A stretch of 41,937 bases of DNA from Actinomycetes bacterium (GCA_021792405.1 JAJYUU010000020.1:1-41937); one strand, 5' to 3'; shown: positions 16,387-24,848, numbered from the stretch's first letter. The notes: generated by a model from the sequence alone, not told the origin. Translations and numbers: made by a program.

Positions 16387-16635
16387 ATGCCTGACTTCTT
16401 CCCGCCATCAGATGGGCGGGAGCTGGCCGCACGGCTGGCCGAGGCCAGCAGGCGGCTGTCCGCACTTGACCTGACGGGCCCGCTCGCGGCCCGGCTGCAC
16501 CGGCAGTTCATCGCCGTGTGCGACGCGGTCAAAGCAGCCGGGGCGGACGCGGAGACCGGCGAGCGCCGGCTTACCGCATTCCTGGAATCGCTAGAGCAAG
16601 CCAGCGCGCAGGCTCGCCGCAATAATTCGAATTAA
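16387..16635 (+). CDS. Small helical protein of unknown function
   Basis: 82 residues. GGGGGAGGGCG directly precedes the ATG, a strong ribosome binding site. The sequence is almost wholly helical and charged (GRELAARLAEASRRLSALDL, then ERRLTAFLESLEQASAQ) with no signal peptide, membrane segment or cysteine cluster. It ends 36 bp before the HU gene and may be cotranscribed with it. I do not recognise a family; codon use and ribosome binding site support a real gene. A nucleoid or regulatory role would be guesswork from the neighbour alone. Confidence 0.7.
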   Translation: MPDFFPPSDGRELAARLAEASRRLSALDLTGPLAARLHRQFIAVCDAVKAAGADAETGERRLTAFLESLEQASAQARRNNSN

Positions 16636-16671
16636 AGTTCGTAGTTGGCCCAGTGGCCATGGGTGGGGGAC

Positions 16672-16947
16672 ATGAACAAGCGTGATCTGATCGATGCTGT
16701 GTCTGACCGGATGGGCGACAAGAAGACGGCCGCCGAGGCCGTCAACGCGGTCCTTGCGACTATTCAGGAAACAGTCGCTAGTGGTGACAAAGTATCGATA
16801 TCAGGATTCGGGGTATTCGAGAAGCAGATCCGCCCTGCTCGCACCGCACGTAACCCGGCTACCGGTGAGTCGGTCAAGGTGCCGAAGACGTCGGTGCCCA
16901 AGTTCCGCGCGGGAGCGGACTTCAAGGCCATGGTCAACGCGAGGTGA
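16672..16947 (+). CDS. hup: Nucleoid protein HU
   Basis: 91 residues, the standard HU length. MNKRDLIDAVSDRMGDKKTA opens the dimerisation helices; GDKVSISGFGVFEKQIRPAR leads into the DNA-binding arm containing RNPATGE (the RNP tip motif); KFRAGADFKAMVNAR closes it. It lacks the long Lys/Ala-rich tail of the second actinobacterial HU (HupS or mycobacterial HupB), so it is the short HupA-like form. ATG 16672 was chosen over the track's TTG 16645 because GGTGGGGGAC precedes it and it gives the canonical N-terminus. It bends and compacts DNA. Confidence 0.96.
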   Translation: MNKRDLIDAVSDRMGDKKTAAEAVNAVLATIQETVASGDKVSISGFGVFEKQIRPARTARNPATGESVKVPKTSVPKFRAGADFKAMVNAR

Positions 16948-16966
16948 CATGGTCAGCGGGCTGCGG

Positions 16967-16985
16967 CTAGCCGGCGCTCGGCTAG
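16967..16985. terminator. Hairpin after hup, between convergent genes
   Basis: CTAGCCG-GCGCT-CGGCTAG is a perfect 7-bp stem with 5-base loop. It covers the stop codon of the convergent membrane-protein gene (16982). There is no T tract, which is common for actinobacterial terminators. Confidence 0.5.
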
Positions 16986-17407
16986 GGGCCGCGGTCGGTG
17001 CCGATAACTCGCCGCCCCCGTAGCGCGAACGCCAGCGCCATCTCGGCCACGGCGACGACGAAGACAGGCGCGACTGCGGTCCACAAGCCGACGATCGATG
17101 TCCCGGACGCCGCCAGGTATGACCAGATGAACAACACGATGAGCGCCGCGGTGGCGAGGCCGCTGACTGCGGCCTTGCCCAGGCCGCAGGTGCGGCGGAC
17201 GCGCAGGCCAGTCGCCGTCGCCGGGCCGCCGACGATTACGCAAGCCAACGCGGCGCTGGCCATCGACTGTGAGATCAGCGGGCCGGCCGACCCCTGATCC
17301 GATCCCGCCCGGATCAGGACTGCGAGCAGTGCGGTGGTGAGCACCCACATCGCCAGCACGGCGACAAGCCAGACCAAGCCGAGAGGCATTCGAGCACGCC
17401 GCTTCAC
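16982..17407 (-). CDS. Membrane protein of unknown function
   Basis: 141 residues with four predicted membrane helices (about 8-32, 44-62, 78-97 and 105-128) and a positively charged N-terminus MKRRAR. No family motif is recognised. The frame starts at GTG 17407, preceded by AGAGGA at suitable distance, and has its own AT-rich palindrome overlapping the start region. It is convergent with hup and lies 165 bp downstream of ddl in the same direction. A broad hydrophobic protein; transport, sensing or a stress role cannot be told apart. Confidence 0.7.
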   Translation of the reverse strand: MKRRARMPLGLVWLVAVLAMWVLTTALLAVLIRAGSDQGSAGPLISQSMASAALACVIVGGPATATGLRVRRTCGLGKAAVSGLATAALIVLFIWSYLAASGTSIVGLWTAVAPVFVVAVAEMALAFALRGRRVIGTDRGP

Positions 17408-17433
17408 AAATATCCTCTGATATCAATATTTGT
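17406..17433. promoter_or_regulatory. AT-rich inverted repeat over the start of the membrane-protein gene
   Basis: ACAAATAT-N12-ATATTTGT, perfect 8-bp arms, with an inner TGATATCA palindrome. It is nearly all AT in a 70% GC region. On the minus strand the Shine-Dalgarno AGAGGA lies in the spacer and the GTG start begins at the arm, so either a DNA-binding repressor or an mRNA hairpin could block initiation. Confidence 0.55.
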
Positions 17434-17572
17434 ATTGGCAAGAGCGACCATAGCCCACGCCTGAGTCCTCGTCCGAAGTGGTCGCCCAGATCTCTGCAGT
17501 CAGCTTGCCCGCCCGGGCCCACGGCACTCGTCCCCGCTTCAGCTTTCCCGGCCTGCTGCTCCCGGCCCGGGG

Positions 17573-18721
17573 TTAGCGCAGGCCGGTGCCCCTCTTGAGG
17601 GCAGCCTGCAGCAGCCTCTCGATCAGCTGGGGGAATGGCATTCCGCTCGCTTCCCACATCTTCTGGAAGTAGGACGAGGGGGAGAGCCCTGGCATCGTGT
17701 TGATCTCGTTGACCAGGACCCGGCCGTTCGCGGTGTAGAAGAAGTCGACCCGGGCCAGGCCTTCGCAGGAGACCGCGTCGAACGCGGCGGCGGCGAGCCT
17801 GCGTATCTCTTCCCTGGCGCTATCCGGTATGCGGGCCGGGATAACCATCCCGCTGGCAGGATCCAGGTACTTCGCCTCGAAGTCCCAGAACTCCTCGCCG
17901 CCATCGACTAGCAACTGGCCAGGAACGCTGGTATCTGGTGCGGCACCGTCGACGCCTTCCAGCACCGAGACTTCCACTTCGACTCCGTCGATGGCCGCCT
18001 CGACCAGCACCTTAGGGTCGTACCGACGTGCCGTGGCGATCGCCTCGCGCAACTGTGCCATGTCGTGCGCCTTGGATGTCCCGATGCTCGAGCCGCCCCT
18101 GGCGGGCTTGACGAACAGCGGCCAGCCGAGCTCGCCGATGTCATCGAGCACCCGCTTGGCCTCGACGGAGGCGGCCGCCGCGGCGAGTTCGCTGGCGCTG
18201 CGCCCCGGCCAGTCCCGGCCCCTGACCACAACGTACGGGCCTACCGGCAGCCCCTTCGCCACGAAGATCAGGTTCATGTACTCCTTGTCCATGCTCACCG
18301 CGCTGGCAAGCACCCCGGCGCCGACGTACGGCACTCCGGCCAGCTCCAGCAAGCCCTGGATCGTGCCGTCCTCACCGTACGGGCCGTGCAGCACCGGCAG
18401 CACCACGTCGACGTCCCCGAAAAGGTGCGGTATCTGAGTCGGTGCGCTAGCCACGACGCCGCCGGACCAAGGCACCACCTGCGACCCGCGTTCGGCCACC
18501 GCCTCGACGCTGGGCAGCCGGCCGTCGGTGACCGCGAGCCGCTGGGGGTCGTCGGCAACCTGCACCCAGTTGCCTTCGGTGGTGATGCCCACCGGGATGA
18601 CCTCGTACCGCGATCGGTCGATAGCGCCGAGCAGGTTGCCGCCGCCCATGCACGACACCTGGTGCTCCGGTCCCCGGCCGCCGAACACGACGGCAACCCT
18701 GGTCTTCCGCTGCTCGCTCAC
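17573..18721 (-). CDS. ddl: D-alanine--D-alanine ligase
   Basis: 382 residues of the ATP-grasp family. Landmarks: VAVVFGGRGPEHQVSC (N-terminal signature; RGPEH rather than the usual RSSEH), PVLHGPYGEDGTIQG, VSMDKEYMN, PLFVKPARGGSSIGTSKA, EVEVSVLEG, GLARVDFFYTANGRVLVNEINTMPGLSP with the metal ligands. It makes the D-Ala-D-Ala dipeptide for peptidoglycan in the cytoplasm. The start is GTG 18721 after GGAGGACGA. It follows gpsA by 75 bp in a plsC-gpsA-ddl series, the order seen near ddlA and gpdA2 in mycobacteria. Confidence 0.96.
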   Translation of the reverse strand: MSEQRKTRVAVVFGGRGPEHQVSCMGGGNLLGAIDRSRYEVIPVGITTEGNWVQVADDPQRLAVTDGRLPSVEAVAERGSQVVPWSGGVVASAPTQIPHLFGDVDVVLPVLHGPYGEDGTIQGLLELAGVPYVGAGVLASAVSMDKEYMNLIFVAKGLPVGPYVVVRGRDWPGRSASELAAAAASVEAKRVLDDIGELGWPLFVKPARGGSSIGTSKAHDMAQLREAIATARRYDPKVLVEAAIDGVEVEVSVLEGVDGAAPDTSVPGQLLVDGGEEFWDFEAKYLDPASGMVIPARIPDSAREEIRRLAAAAFDAVSCEGLARVDFFYTANGRVLVNEINTMPGLSPSSYFQKMWEASGMPFPQLIERLLQAALKRGTGLR

Positions 18722-18796
18722 TCGTCCTCCACTCCGGGCTCCTGCCCGCCATCCGCCGCCAGCACCGCCATCGAGCGCGCGGCTCGCTGCCCCGGC

Positions 18797-19801
18797 TTAG
18801 ATCCCGTACCGCTCCGGCTTGGCTGATCTGCTGGCCAGCAACAGCACCGCTTCCCCGATCTCCAGGCCGTGATGCATCACTTTGTCGATGACATCGGTGA
18901 TCGGCATCTCCACGCCATGCTGCCGCGCGAGTTGCAGGACCGATTCCGACGACTTGACGCCTTCTACTGTCTGGGTGGTGCTGGCAAGCACGGTGGCCAG
19001 CGGGATGCCACGGCCGAGCTTCTCGCCGAACGCCCGGTTCCTGGCCAGCGGCGAACTGCAGCTGGCAACCAGATCACCCATTCCCGCCAGGCCGGCAAAG
19101 GTGTGCTGATCCGCGCCGAGCGCAGCGCCGAGCCTGGCGATTTCGGCCAGCCCGCGGGTGATGAGCATGGCCCTGGTGTTGTGGCCGAGGCCCATGCCGA
19201 CGGCGATGCCGACTGCCAGCGAAATGACGTTCTTCACTGCTCCGCCCAGTTCGCAGCCGACCACATCGGGATTGGTGTACGGGCGGAAGTAGCCAGTGTG
19301 GCAGGCCTTTTGCAGCTGCCCAGCCACGGCCTCGTCGGCGCACGCCACGACCGTCGCGCAATACTGGCGCGCGGCGATCTCCGGCGCCAGGTTCGGGCCG
19401 GAGATCACTGCGATCCGGTCTGGGCCGCTCCCGGTGATGTCCGCGATCACCTGGCTCATCCGCTTCCCGGTGCCGAGTTCGATGCCTTTCATCAGGCTGA
19501 CCAGCAGCGCGCCGGGCGGCAGCGGGCCGAGCCAGGCAGTGAGGTTCTGCCGCAGGGTCTGCGCGGGCACCGCCAGCACGACCAGGTCGGCGCCGGCCAG
19601 CGCCTCCGCCACGTCCGCCGTCGCTCGCAGCGCCGTCGGCAGGCGCACCCCCGGCAGGTAGGCCGGCGACTCGTGGTCGGTGTTGATCGAAGCAGCCAGC
19701 TCGGGCCGGCGGCACCACAGCGTCACCGGCGTACCGGCGTCGAAGAGCACCTGGGCGAACGTGGTGCCCCAAGCCCCCGCGCCGAGCACCGCCGCCCTCA
19801 C
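18797..19801 (-). CDS. gpsA: Glycerol-3-phosphate dehydrogenase [NAD(P)+]
   Basis: 334 residues. The NAD(P) Rossmann motif is [16 protein letters not shown] at the N-terminus; [29 protein letters not shown], and [40 protein letters not shown] carry the catalytic Lys and substrate-binding residues. It reduces dihydroxyacetone phosphate to sn-glycerol 3-phosphate for phospholipids. The upstream plsC encodes an acyltransferase later in the same pathway, so the pairing is functional. GTG 19801 follows GGAGGCGAGCCTG. Confidence 0.96.
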   Translation of the reverse strand: MRAAVLGAGAWGTTFAQVLFDAGTPVTLWCRRPELAASINTDHESPAYLPGVRLPTALRATADVAEALAGADLVVLAVPAQTLRQNLTAWLGPLPPGALLVSLMKGIELGTGKRMSQVIADITGSGPDRIAVISGPNLAPEIAARQYCATVVACADEAVAGQLQKACHTGYFRPYTNPDVVGCELGGAVKNVISLAVGIAVGMGLGHNTRAMLITRGLAEIARLGAALGADQHTFAGLAGMGDLVASCSSPLARNRAFGEKLGRGIPLATVLASTTQTVEGVKSSESVLQLARQHGVEMPITDVIDKVMHHGLEIGEAVLLLASRSAKPERYGI

Positions 19802-19868
19802 CAGGCTCGCCTCCGGCCGCCGCGAGCCAGGTGCCGGAATTCGCGGCCGAGGATGTCCGTGGCCTGGC

Positions 19869-20702
19869 TCACGGGGCAGCGGTCCCGGTAGCCGTGCCGT
19901 CTGCCGCGGCGTCGCCGTCCGGCTGGCTGGCTGCGTGCAGCGCGCGCAGGTCTTGCCGGAGCTTCCGGCGGGCTACTGCGGGGTGATAGAACTCGGCCGG
20001 CGGCGTCTGGCCACGCAGGTCGCCGAGCAGCGCGGCAACATTCGTCATGATCTTGCTGGTGGCCGCCCTGAGCACGGCGTTGGTGAGCGGCTGGCCGGCG
20101 AACTCGGACAGGTCGACGGGCGGCCCGGCCGCGATCCGCACGGTCTTGCGCGGAAGCAGCTTGGGCACGAACGTGCCGTACGGCAGGATCCGCTGCGCGC
20201 CCCAGTGCGCGACGGGCACCACCGGGATATCGCGCTCCAGTGCCAGCCGGGCAACGCCAATCTTGGCCACCATCGGCCACTGCTGAGGATCCCTGGTAAC
20301 CGTGGCCTCTGGGTAGAAGATCACGCACGCATTGTTCCTGGCGGCCAGATCGGCGGCCTGCTTGAGTACTAGCGCCGCGTCCGTCTGGTCCCGGTACACC
20401 GGCAGTTGCCCGAGCCTGCCGATGAGCGGGCCAAGCACCGGGATCGTGAACAGCGAGGACTTGGCGAGGAACACCGGATACCGGCCGGCGCTGTCGGCGA
20501 ACAGGGACATGGCGAAGATGTCCATGTAGGACAGGTGATTGGCGGCCAGGATGACGGGGCCGTCGGCCGGTAGGTTCTGCTGGCCGCGCCAGTCGAGCCG
20601 CATCATCATCCGGATGCCGGGCCGCAAGACGATCTTCGAGACGTTCCGCCAGGCTCTCGAGTAACTGCCGTCAGCCGGCCTGCGCGCCTTCCTGCCTGCC
20701 AT
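19869..20702 (-). CDS. plsC: 1-acyl-glycerol-3-phosphate acyltransferase family protein
   Basis: 277 residues from ATG 20702 ([12 protein letters not shown]), which has GAAGGGA just upstream; the track's GTG 20729 adds nine residues. The acyltransferase motifs are NHLSYMD (catalytic His and Asp), [18 protein letters not shown], and [10 protein letters not shown] in place of the more usual EGTR block, followed by [12 protein letters not shown]. It should add the second acyl chain to lysophosphatidate at the membrane. The tail beyond about residue 230 is basic, then Ala/Asp-rich. First gene of the plsC-gpsA-ddl run; divergent from cofC. Confidence 0.9.
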   Translation of the reverse strand: MAGRKARRPADGSYSRAWRNVSKIVLRPGIRMMMRLDWRGQQNLPADGPVILAANHLSYMDIFAMSLFADSAGRYPVFLAKSSLFTIPVLGPLIGRLGQLPVYRDQTDAALVLKQAADLAARNNACVIFYPEATVTRDPQQWPMVAKIGVARLALERDIPVVPVAHWGAQRILPYGTFVPKLLPRKTVRIAAGPPVDLSEFAGQPLTNAVLRAATSKIMTNVAALLGDLRGQTPPAEFYHPAVARRKLRQDLRALHAASQPDGDAAADGTATGTAAP

Positions 20703-20807
20703 CGGTTCCCTTCGGTCGTCAGCCGCCACCTGCCGTCACACCGTGACCTGCCTCAGTCTGTCCGGTCCCGCGATGCCGTGTCGAGCAGTCGCGGGAGGAT
20801 CATAGGC

Positions 20808-21542
20808 ATGGCACCCGATGTCGACCCCGAAACGGCCCGGCCTCCGACGGCAGCCCCCGGGCTGATCTGGTCGCTAGTGATCCCCGTCAAGGTACTTGCC
20901 CAGGCCAAGTCGAGGCTTGCCGAGCTTACCGGCACCGTGCGGTCGCAACTAGCGCTGGCGATGGCGGCGGACACCATCGCGGCCGCGGCCGCCGCGCCGC
21001 TCGTGGGTGCGGTCGTAGTCGTCACTGATGATCCCGCTGTCGGCGACATCGCGGCCCGGCTGGGCGCGCTGGTACTCCCCGACCGCCCGGCCTCCGGCCT
21101 CAACGACGCGCTGGCCTACGGGGCTGCCGAGGCCCGGAAGCGATGGCCGGAACGGGGTCGTGCGGGGCTGGCGGCAGACTTGCCGGCTGTGCGGCCGGGC
21201 GAACTGACGGTGGCCCTGGCGGCTGCCGCCAATCTGGGCGCGGCGTTCGTGCCGGATGCCGAAGGAACTGGCACCGTACTGTATGCCGCGCCGCCGGGGG
21301 TGGAGTTCCGGCCGCAATTCGGCCAGGGCTCAGGTAACCGGCACCGAGCCGCCGGCGCGGTTGAGATCGGCCCGGCCGAGATAGGCCCGACCGCCGGGCC
21401 GGCCGCGCTGGCCGGACTCCGCCGGGACGTTGACACGATCGGCGACTTGCGCCGGGCTGCGCGACTCGGCCTCGGACAGCGAACCAGGGCACTGCTGGCG
21501 GACGGCGCCCCGCATCCTGAGCTGGCCGGCATCCTGAAGTGA
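20808..21542 (+). CDS. cofC: Phospholactate/PEP guanylyltransferase of F420 synthesis
   Basis: 244 residues from ATG 20808, which has GGGAGGAT eight bases upstream; the track GTG 20778 adds ten residues. The nucleotidyltransferase core shows SLVIPVKVLAQAKSRLAEL, VVVVTDDPAVGD, GLNDALAYG, AGLAADLPAVRPGEL and, near the end, GLRRDVDTIGDLRRAARLGLG. CofC/FbiD joins GTP to 2-phospholactate or phosphoenolpyruvate, giving the side-chain precursor of coenzyme F420. Which substrate is used cannot be read here; the mycobacterial enzyme uses PEP. An insertion of GPAEIGPTAGPAAL character lies before the C-terminal part. Its placement beside gpsA and ddl matches the mycobacterial fbiD neighbourhood. Confidence 0.92.
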   Translation: MAPDVDPETARPPTAAPGLIWSLVIPVKVLAQAKSRLAELTGTVRSQLALAMAADTIAAAAAAPLVGAVVVVTDDPAVGDIAARLGALVLPDRPASGLNDALAYGAAEARKRWPERGRAGLAADLPAVRPGELTVALAAAANLGAAFVPDAEGTGTVLYAAPPGVEFRPQFGQGSGNRHRAAGAVEIGPAEIGPTAGPAALAGLRRDVDTIGDLRRAARLGLGQRTRALLADGAPHPELAGILK

Positions 21543-21551
21543 GCCGCATTA

Positions 21552-21577
21552 GCGAGCCCGGCTGCCGCAGGGCTCGC
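21552..21577. terminator. Bidirectional terminator between cofC and the RAM-domain gene
   Basis: GCGAGCCC-N10-GGGCTCGC is a perfect 8-bp stem lying between the convergent stops at 21542 and 21586. Confidence 0.6.
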
Positions 21578-21585
21578 CCGCGGCC

Positions 21586-21819
21586 CTAGATGTGGACGAT
21601 CGGGCAGGTCAGCGTCCTAGTAATGCCGGCGACTCCCTGAATCTGCGCGACCACCATCCGGCCGAGGTCGTCTACATTGTCCGACTCGGCCCTGACGATC
21701 ACGTCGTAAGGGCCGGTCACGTCGTCGGCCTGGGTGACGCCGGGAATCTGCCCGATTGCGAGGGCTACCTCGGCTGCCTTCCCGACCTCGGTCTGGACGA
21801 GAATGTACGCGTGCACCAT
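21586..21819 (-). CDS. Stand-alone Lrp/AsnC effector-binding (RAM) domain protein
   Basis: 77 residues from ATG 21819 (MVHAYILVQTEVGKAAEVAL), chosen because GGAGGG lies five bases upstream and the product then matches this small conserved family; the track start 21951 runs into thiL antisense. The full protein is one RAM domain (IPGVTQADDVTGPYDVIVRAES, then TLTCPIVHI) without a DNA-binding helix-turn-helix. RAM domains dimerise and bind amino acids, so it may tune full-length Lrp proteins or act as a ligand sensor. It is divergent from thiL with 70 bp between starts. Confidence 0.9.
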   Translation of the reverse strand: MVHAYILVQTEVGKAAEVALAIGQIPGVTQADDVTGPYDVIVRAESDNVDDLGRMVVAQIQGVAGITRTLTCPIVHI

Positions 21820-21889
21820 GTCGCCCTCCACGGTCATTGTTGTCACCGCAACGCTACCGTAGGCACGCGCGCCGATCTGCAGCGAGTCG

Positions 21890-22897
21890 ATGAGCCAGGA
21901 GGCCGCCATTACCATCGCCGATCTCGGTGAGTTCGGCCTCATCGCGGCCATCCGTGCGGTGCTGCCGCCAGACCCACCCGGCGTGCTCGGTATCGGCGAT
22001 GATGGTGCCGTCCTCCCGGCACCCGACGGGCGGGTCGTCGCCAGTACCGATCTGCTGGTCGAGGGCCGTCACTTCCGCCGTGACTGGTCGTCCGCGGTGG
22101 ACATTGGCGTGAAGGCGGCCGCGCAGAACATGGCCGATATCGCCGCGATGGGTGCGGTGCCGTCTGCGTTGTTGTTCGGACTCGCGGTGCCGGGCGACCT
22201 CGACGTGGCCTGGGTTCTCGACGTTGCTCGCGGGCTGGCCGCCGAATGCTCGCGCGCTGGCGCCCTGATCGCCGGCGGCGATGTCACCAGTTCGGACAGC
22301 GCGATGCTGGCAATCACCGCGCTGGGCGGCCTCGCTGGCCGGGATCCGGTGACCAGAGCCGGTGCCAGGCCCGGCGACGTGCTCGCGATCAGCGGCCCGG
22401 TCGGCCTGTCGGCGGCCGGGCTCTCGCTGCTGCAATCCGGGCCCGCCGCGTTGCCTGCCGCGGCCGAGCCGGAACTACTGCGCCTGGTGGCAGCGCACCA
22501 GCGGCCGCAGCCTGAGTACGCCGCTGGTCCTCTCGCGGCCGCAGCAGGGGCCACAGCGATGATCGACGTCAGCGACGGCCTGGTTGCCGACCTCGGGCAC
22601 ATCGCCGAGGCAAGCGGCGTCCGGCTGGACGTACGGTCCGCCAGTTTGCCCGGCATCGGCGTGCTCGAGCCCGCTGCGGTGCGGCTTGGCGCTGACTGGC
22701 GCACGTGGGCCCTGGCGGGCGGGGAGGATCACGCCCTGGCAGCCACGTTCCCGACGGCAGACATGCTCCCGCGCGGCTGGACGATGATCGGCGGCGCCAG
22801 CCCCGGCGCCGGGATTCTGGTTGACTCCAAGCCCTGGCACGGCCAAGCCGGCTGGGACCACTTCCGGGAAACTCGCATATTCCGTGAGCAATTGTGA
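21890..22897 (+). CDS. thiL: Thiamine-monophosphate kinase
   Basis: 335 residues. The ThiL signature runs GEFGLIAAIRAVLPP, GIGDDGAVLPAPDGRVVASTDLLVEGRHF with the metal-binding Asp cluster, AAAQNMADIAAMGAVPSALLF, AGGDVTSSDSAMLAITALG, MIDVSDGLVADLGHIAEASG and WALAGGEDHALAATF. It phosphorylates thiamine monophosphate to thiamine pyrophosphate, the last step of the pathway. thiD lies 2.7 kb downstream, but the two are separated by a CBM2-like gene and a TetR pair, unlike the tight arrangement in many relatives. No TPP riboswitch was seen in front of either. Confidence 0.96.
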   Translation: MSQEAAITIADLGEFGLIAAIRAVLPPDPPGVLGIGDDGAVLPAPDGRVVASTDLLVEGRHFRRDWSSAVDIGVKAAAQNMADIAAMGAVPSALLFGLAVPGDLDVAWVLDVARGLAAECSRAGALIAGGDVTSSDSAMLAITALGGLAGRDPVTRAGARPGDVLAISGPVGLSAAGLSLLQSGPAALPAAAEPELLRLVAAHQRPQPEYAAGPLAAAAGATAMIDVSDGLVADLGHIAEASGVRLDVRSASLPGIGVLEPAAVRLGADWRTWALAGGEDHALAATFPTADMLPRGWTMIGGASPGAGILVDSKPWHGQAGWDHFRETRIFREQL

Positions 22898-22955
22898 ACT
22901 GGTCACTCCTGCACTACTGGCCGATGACCGCTCCAGCTTGATATAAACCCCCTTG

Positions 22956-24059
22956 ATGTCCCGCCATCGCAGAGAGCGCGTGCCCCGGCACAGGGCGCGA
23001 CGGCTAACCGGTTCCCCGGCCCGGCGCGCCAGGATGACGGCTGCCGTGATCGCGGCGAGCACCGCCGCGGACAGTGCCCGGCCGGCTGGCAGTGAGCGGG
23101 CCGACAGCGACGTGGATGGCATAGCGACCGTTCCCCTGCCGGTGCTCACCGGGATACTTCCGGCCTGGCGGCGGGACCCGATCCCGGCTGCTCCCGACGC
23201 CGCCGCGGCCGGGCACGGTCGCCCCGGCCGGGCCCGCGGTCGTCGGCCGCAGGGCCGTCGTCCTGCGGGTCACTCCGGTCGGCTGCGCGGCTCGCTGGCC
23301 CGCGGCGCGCCGACCCGAACGCCGCCTCCTGCCGAACTCGCAGCTCAGCAGCGCGGAGTCGGACGCGCGCTGGTGACGCCGTGGTTCGCGGCCGCGACCG
23401 GGTTTGTCATCGCTGCCTCGTTGTGGATCTACTCTCCGCATCCGCGACTCACCTTCCCCGTCACGATCGGCTCGATGCCGCGATGCGCTCCGGGCGCATG
23501 CAGGCCGGAAGTGGGCGGGAACGGCTCCGGGAAGCTCGCGATCGCCTCGGGACAGCCGATACAGCCGACGCAGAGGCCGCTCTCGCCCACCGCGGGGGCC
23601 GGCGCCCGCCGCCCGACCCGCACAGCAGCTACCGGCCTGTCCTTTGGTTACCTTGTGCAGCAGACCTGGAATGGGCGATTCGACGTCATCATCACGGTGA
23701 CCGGGAAAAGCGACGTCAGCTTCAAGCACTGGACACTGGCCTTCACCCTGCCCGGCGCGCGCATCCGGTTCGTCTACGGCGCTCACTGGCTGTCTGTGAC
23801 TGGCGACTCCGGGATCGCCAGTGCGCTCAGCGGCGACCCCATCCAGTGGCGCGGTGGTCCTGGCGGTTCCCGCGGCGGCCACGCGGGCGCTGGCTACAGG
23901 TCCGGCGGCCAGGGCGCCAGCCACGCCGATGGCCGGTGGGGCTGGCCCGGCCAGCCTGGCGTGAGCTTCATGGTGATCGCCTCCGGCAAGCCGACCGGCC
24001 CGGTGCATTGCGCCTTCGACGGAGCGGCCTGCAAGTTCCAGCGGCGGACCGGCGGCTAG
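22956..24059 (+). CDS. Single-pass membrane protein with CBM2-like extracellular domain
   Basis: 367 residues from ATG 22956; a TATAAA hexamer at 22942-22947 ends eight bases before the ATG and no ribosome binding site is seen, suggesting a leaderless message. The N-terminal ~140 residues are Arg/Ala/Pro-rich and disordered-looking, followed by one membrane helix (ALVTPWFAAATGFVIAASLWIY). After a low-complexity linker, about 215-365 resembles a family 2 carbohydrate-binding module: LSFGYLVQQTWNGRFDVIIT, WTLAFTLPGARIRFVYG, VSFMVIASGKPTGPVHCAFDG, with a glycine-rich loop (about 285-325). Two Cys late in the domain may pair. A sugar- or wall-binding surface protein is inferred; the family is not one I can name. 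Confidence 0.7.
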   Translation: MSRHRRERVPRHRARRLTGSPARRARMTAAVIAASTAADSARPAGSERADSDVDGIATVPLPVLTGILPAWRRDPIPAAPDAAAAGHGRPGRARGRRPQGRRPAGHSGRLRGSLARGAPTRTPPPAELAAQQRGVGRALVTPWFAAATGFVIAASLWIYSPHPRLTFPVTIGSMPRCAPGACRPEVGGNGSGKLAIASGQPIQPTQRPLSPTAGAGARRPTRTAATGLSFGYLVQQTWNGRFDVIITVTGKSDVSFKHWTLAFTLPGARIRFVYGAHWLSVTGDSGIASALSGDPIQWRGGPGGSRGGHAGAGYRSGGQGASHADGRWGWPGQPGVSFMVIASGKPTGPVHCAFDGAACKFQRRTGG

Positions 24060-24063
24060 CCAG

Positions 24064-24092
24064 CGTGCCGGCGTGAGCGCTTCCACGGCACG
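24064..24092. terminator. Hairpin between convergent CBM2-like and tetR genes
   Basis: CGTGCCG-N15-CGGCACG is a perfect 7-bp stem between stops at 24059 and 24097. The loop is long, so it is a modest candidate. Confidence 0.4.
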
Positions 24093-24096
24093 GGCG

Positions 24097-24738
24097 TCAC
24101 TCGGGCGTAGCGGCGAAACCGCTGATCATCGAGCGCAACGTCGCGGCGACCGCATCCCTGGTCGCCTGCGGTTCGGCTGAGCTTGCGATCAGCAGGCCAC
24201 CTCTGGTCAGCGCGCCGAACATCAAGCGGGCGAGCGTCGGCGGGTCCGGCACGCGCAGCAAGCCGCCCTCGTTCGCGGCTTCGATGGCCGCGACGGTGGC
24301 GGCGAAGGCGTGCCGCTCGTCCAGTTCGATGAAGCGAGCCAGCCCGAGCACCGCCGGGCCATCGGTGACCACGATTCGCTGTACCTCTGGCTCGAGCATG
24401 GCATCGAGGAACGCGCCGAAGCCAGCCGTCAGCAACCCGATCGCGTCGGTGGCCTGCCCAGCCGCCCGCAGTGACGCCGCCATCAGATCCGAGTGCACCT
24501 GCTCGAACACCGACTCGAACACGGCGGCTTTGGTCGGGAAGTGGTGGTAGAGCGCACCGGTCGTGACGCGTGCCTCGCGCGCGATGTCCTCGACGGACGT
24601 GGCGGCGAACCCGCGGGCGCCGAATAGCTGTCGGCCGGCCGTCATTAGCGCCGACCTGGTCTGAGCCACCTGCTCCGCGCGCAGCGAAGCCAGGGGGACT
24701 GCCCCGGGCGAGAGTCGCGAACTATCGGTCATCCCCAC
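24097..24738 (-). CDS. TetR-family transcriptional regulator
   Basis: 213 residues (GTG 24738; ATG 24732 is equally possible). The DNA-binding domain is RSALMTAGRQLFGARGFAATSVEDIAREARVTTGALYHHFPTK (about 26-70), with the typical YHHF helix cap. The C-terminal ligand domain (DAMLEPEVQRIVVTDGPAVLG..., IEAANEGGLLRVPDP) resembles regulators that respond to lipophilic compounds. It is divergent from the maleylpyruvate-isomerase-fold gene with 110 bp between starts, so it probably represses that gene and itself through the shared region. Confidence 0.93.
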   Translation of the reverse strand: MGMTDSSRLSPGAVPLASLRAEQVAQTRSALMTAGRQLFGARGFAATSVEDIAREARVTTGALYHHFPTKAAVFESVFEQVHSDLMAASLRAAGQATDAIGLLTAGFGAFLDAMLEPEVQRIVVTDGPAVLGLARFIELDERHAFAATVAAIEAANEGGLLRVPDPPTLARLMFGALTRGGLLIASSAEPQATRDAVAATLRSMISGFAATPE

Positions 24739-24794
24739 TGTCTAGCCCACAGCCAGGCCTTGTGCACAGCAGCACGCGGTGAAATAGTGACGCT

Positions 24795-24811
24795 ATCTTC
24801 AAACGCAAGAT
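24795..24811. promoter_or_regulatory. Candidate TetR operator
   Basis: ATCTT-CAAACGC-AAGAT is a perfect 5-bp-arm repeat in an AT-richer patch between the divergent tetR and isomerase-fold genes. Short arms keep confidence low. Confidence 0.35.
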
Positions 24812-24848
24812 TACTGTGCAAATTGATGGCATCCTTAAGAGGGACAGT

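Noticed and set aside
23004-24086. 360-residue minus-strand ORF opposite the CBM2-like gene
   Set aside because: No domain or membrane logic, whereas the plus frame shows a membrane helix and a CBM2-like domain.
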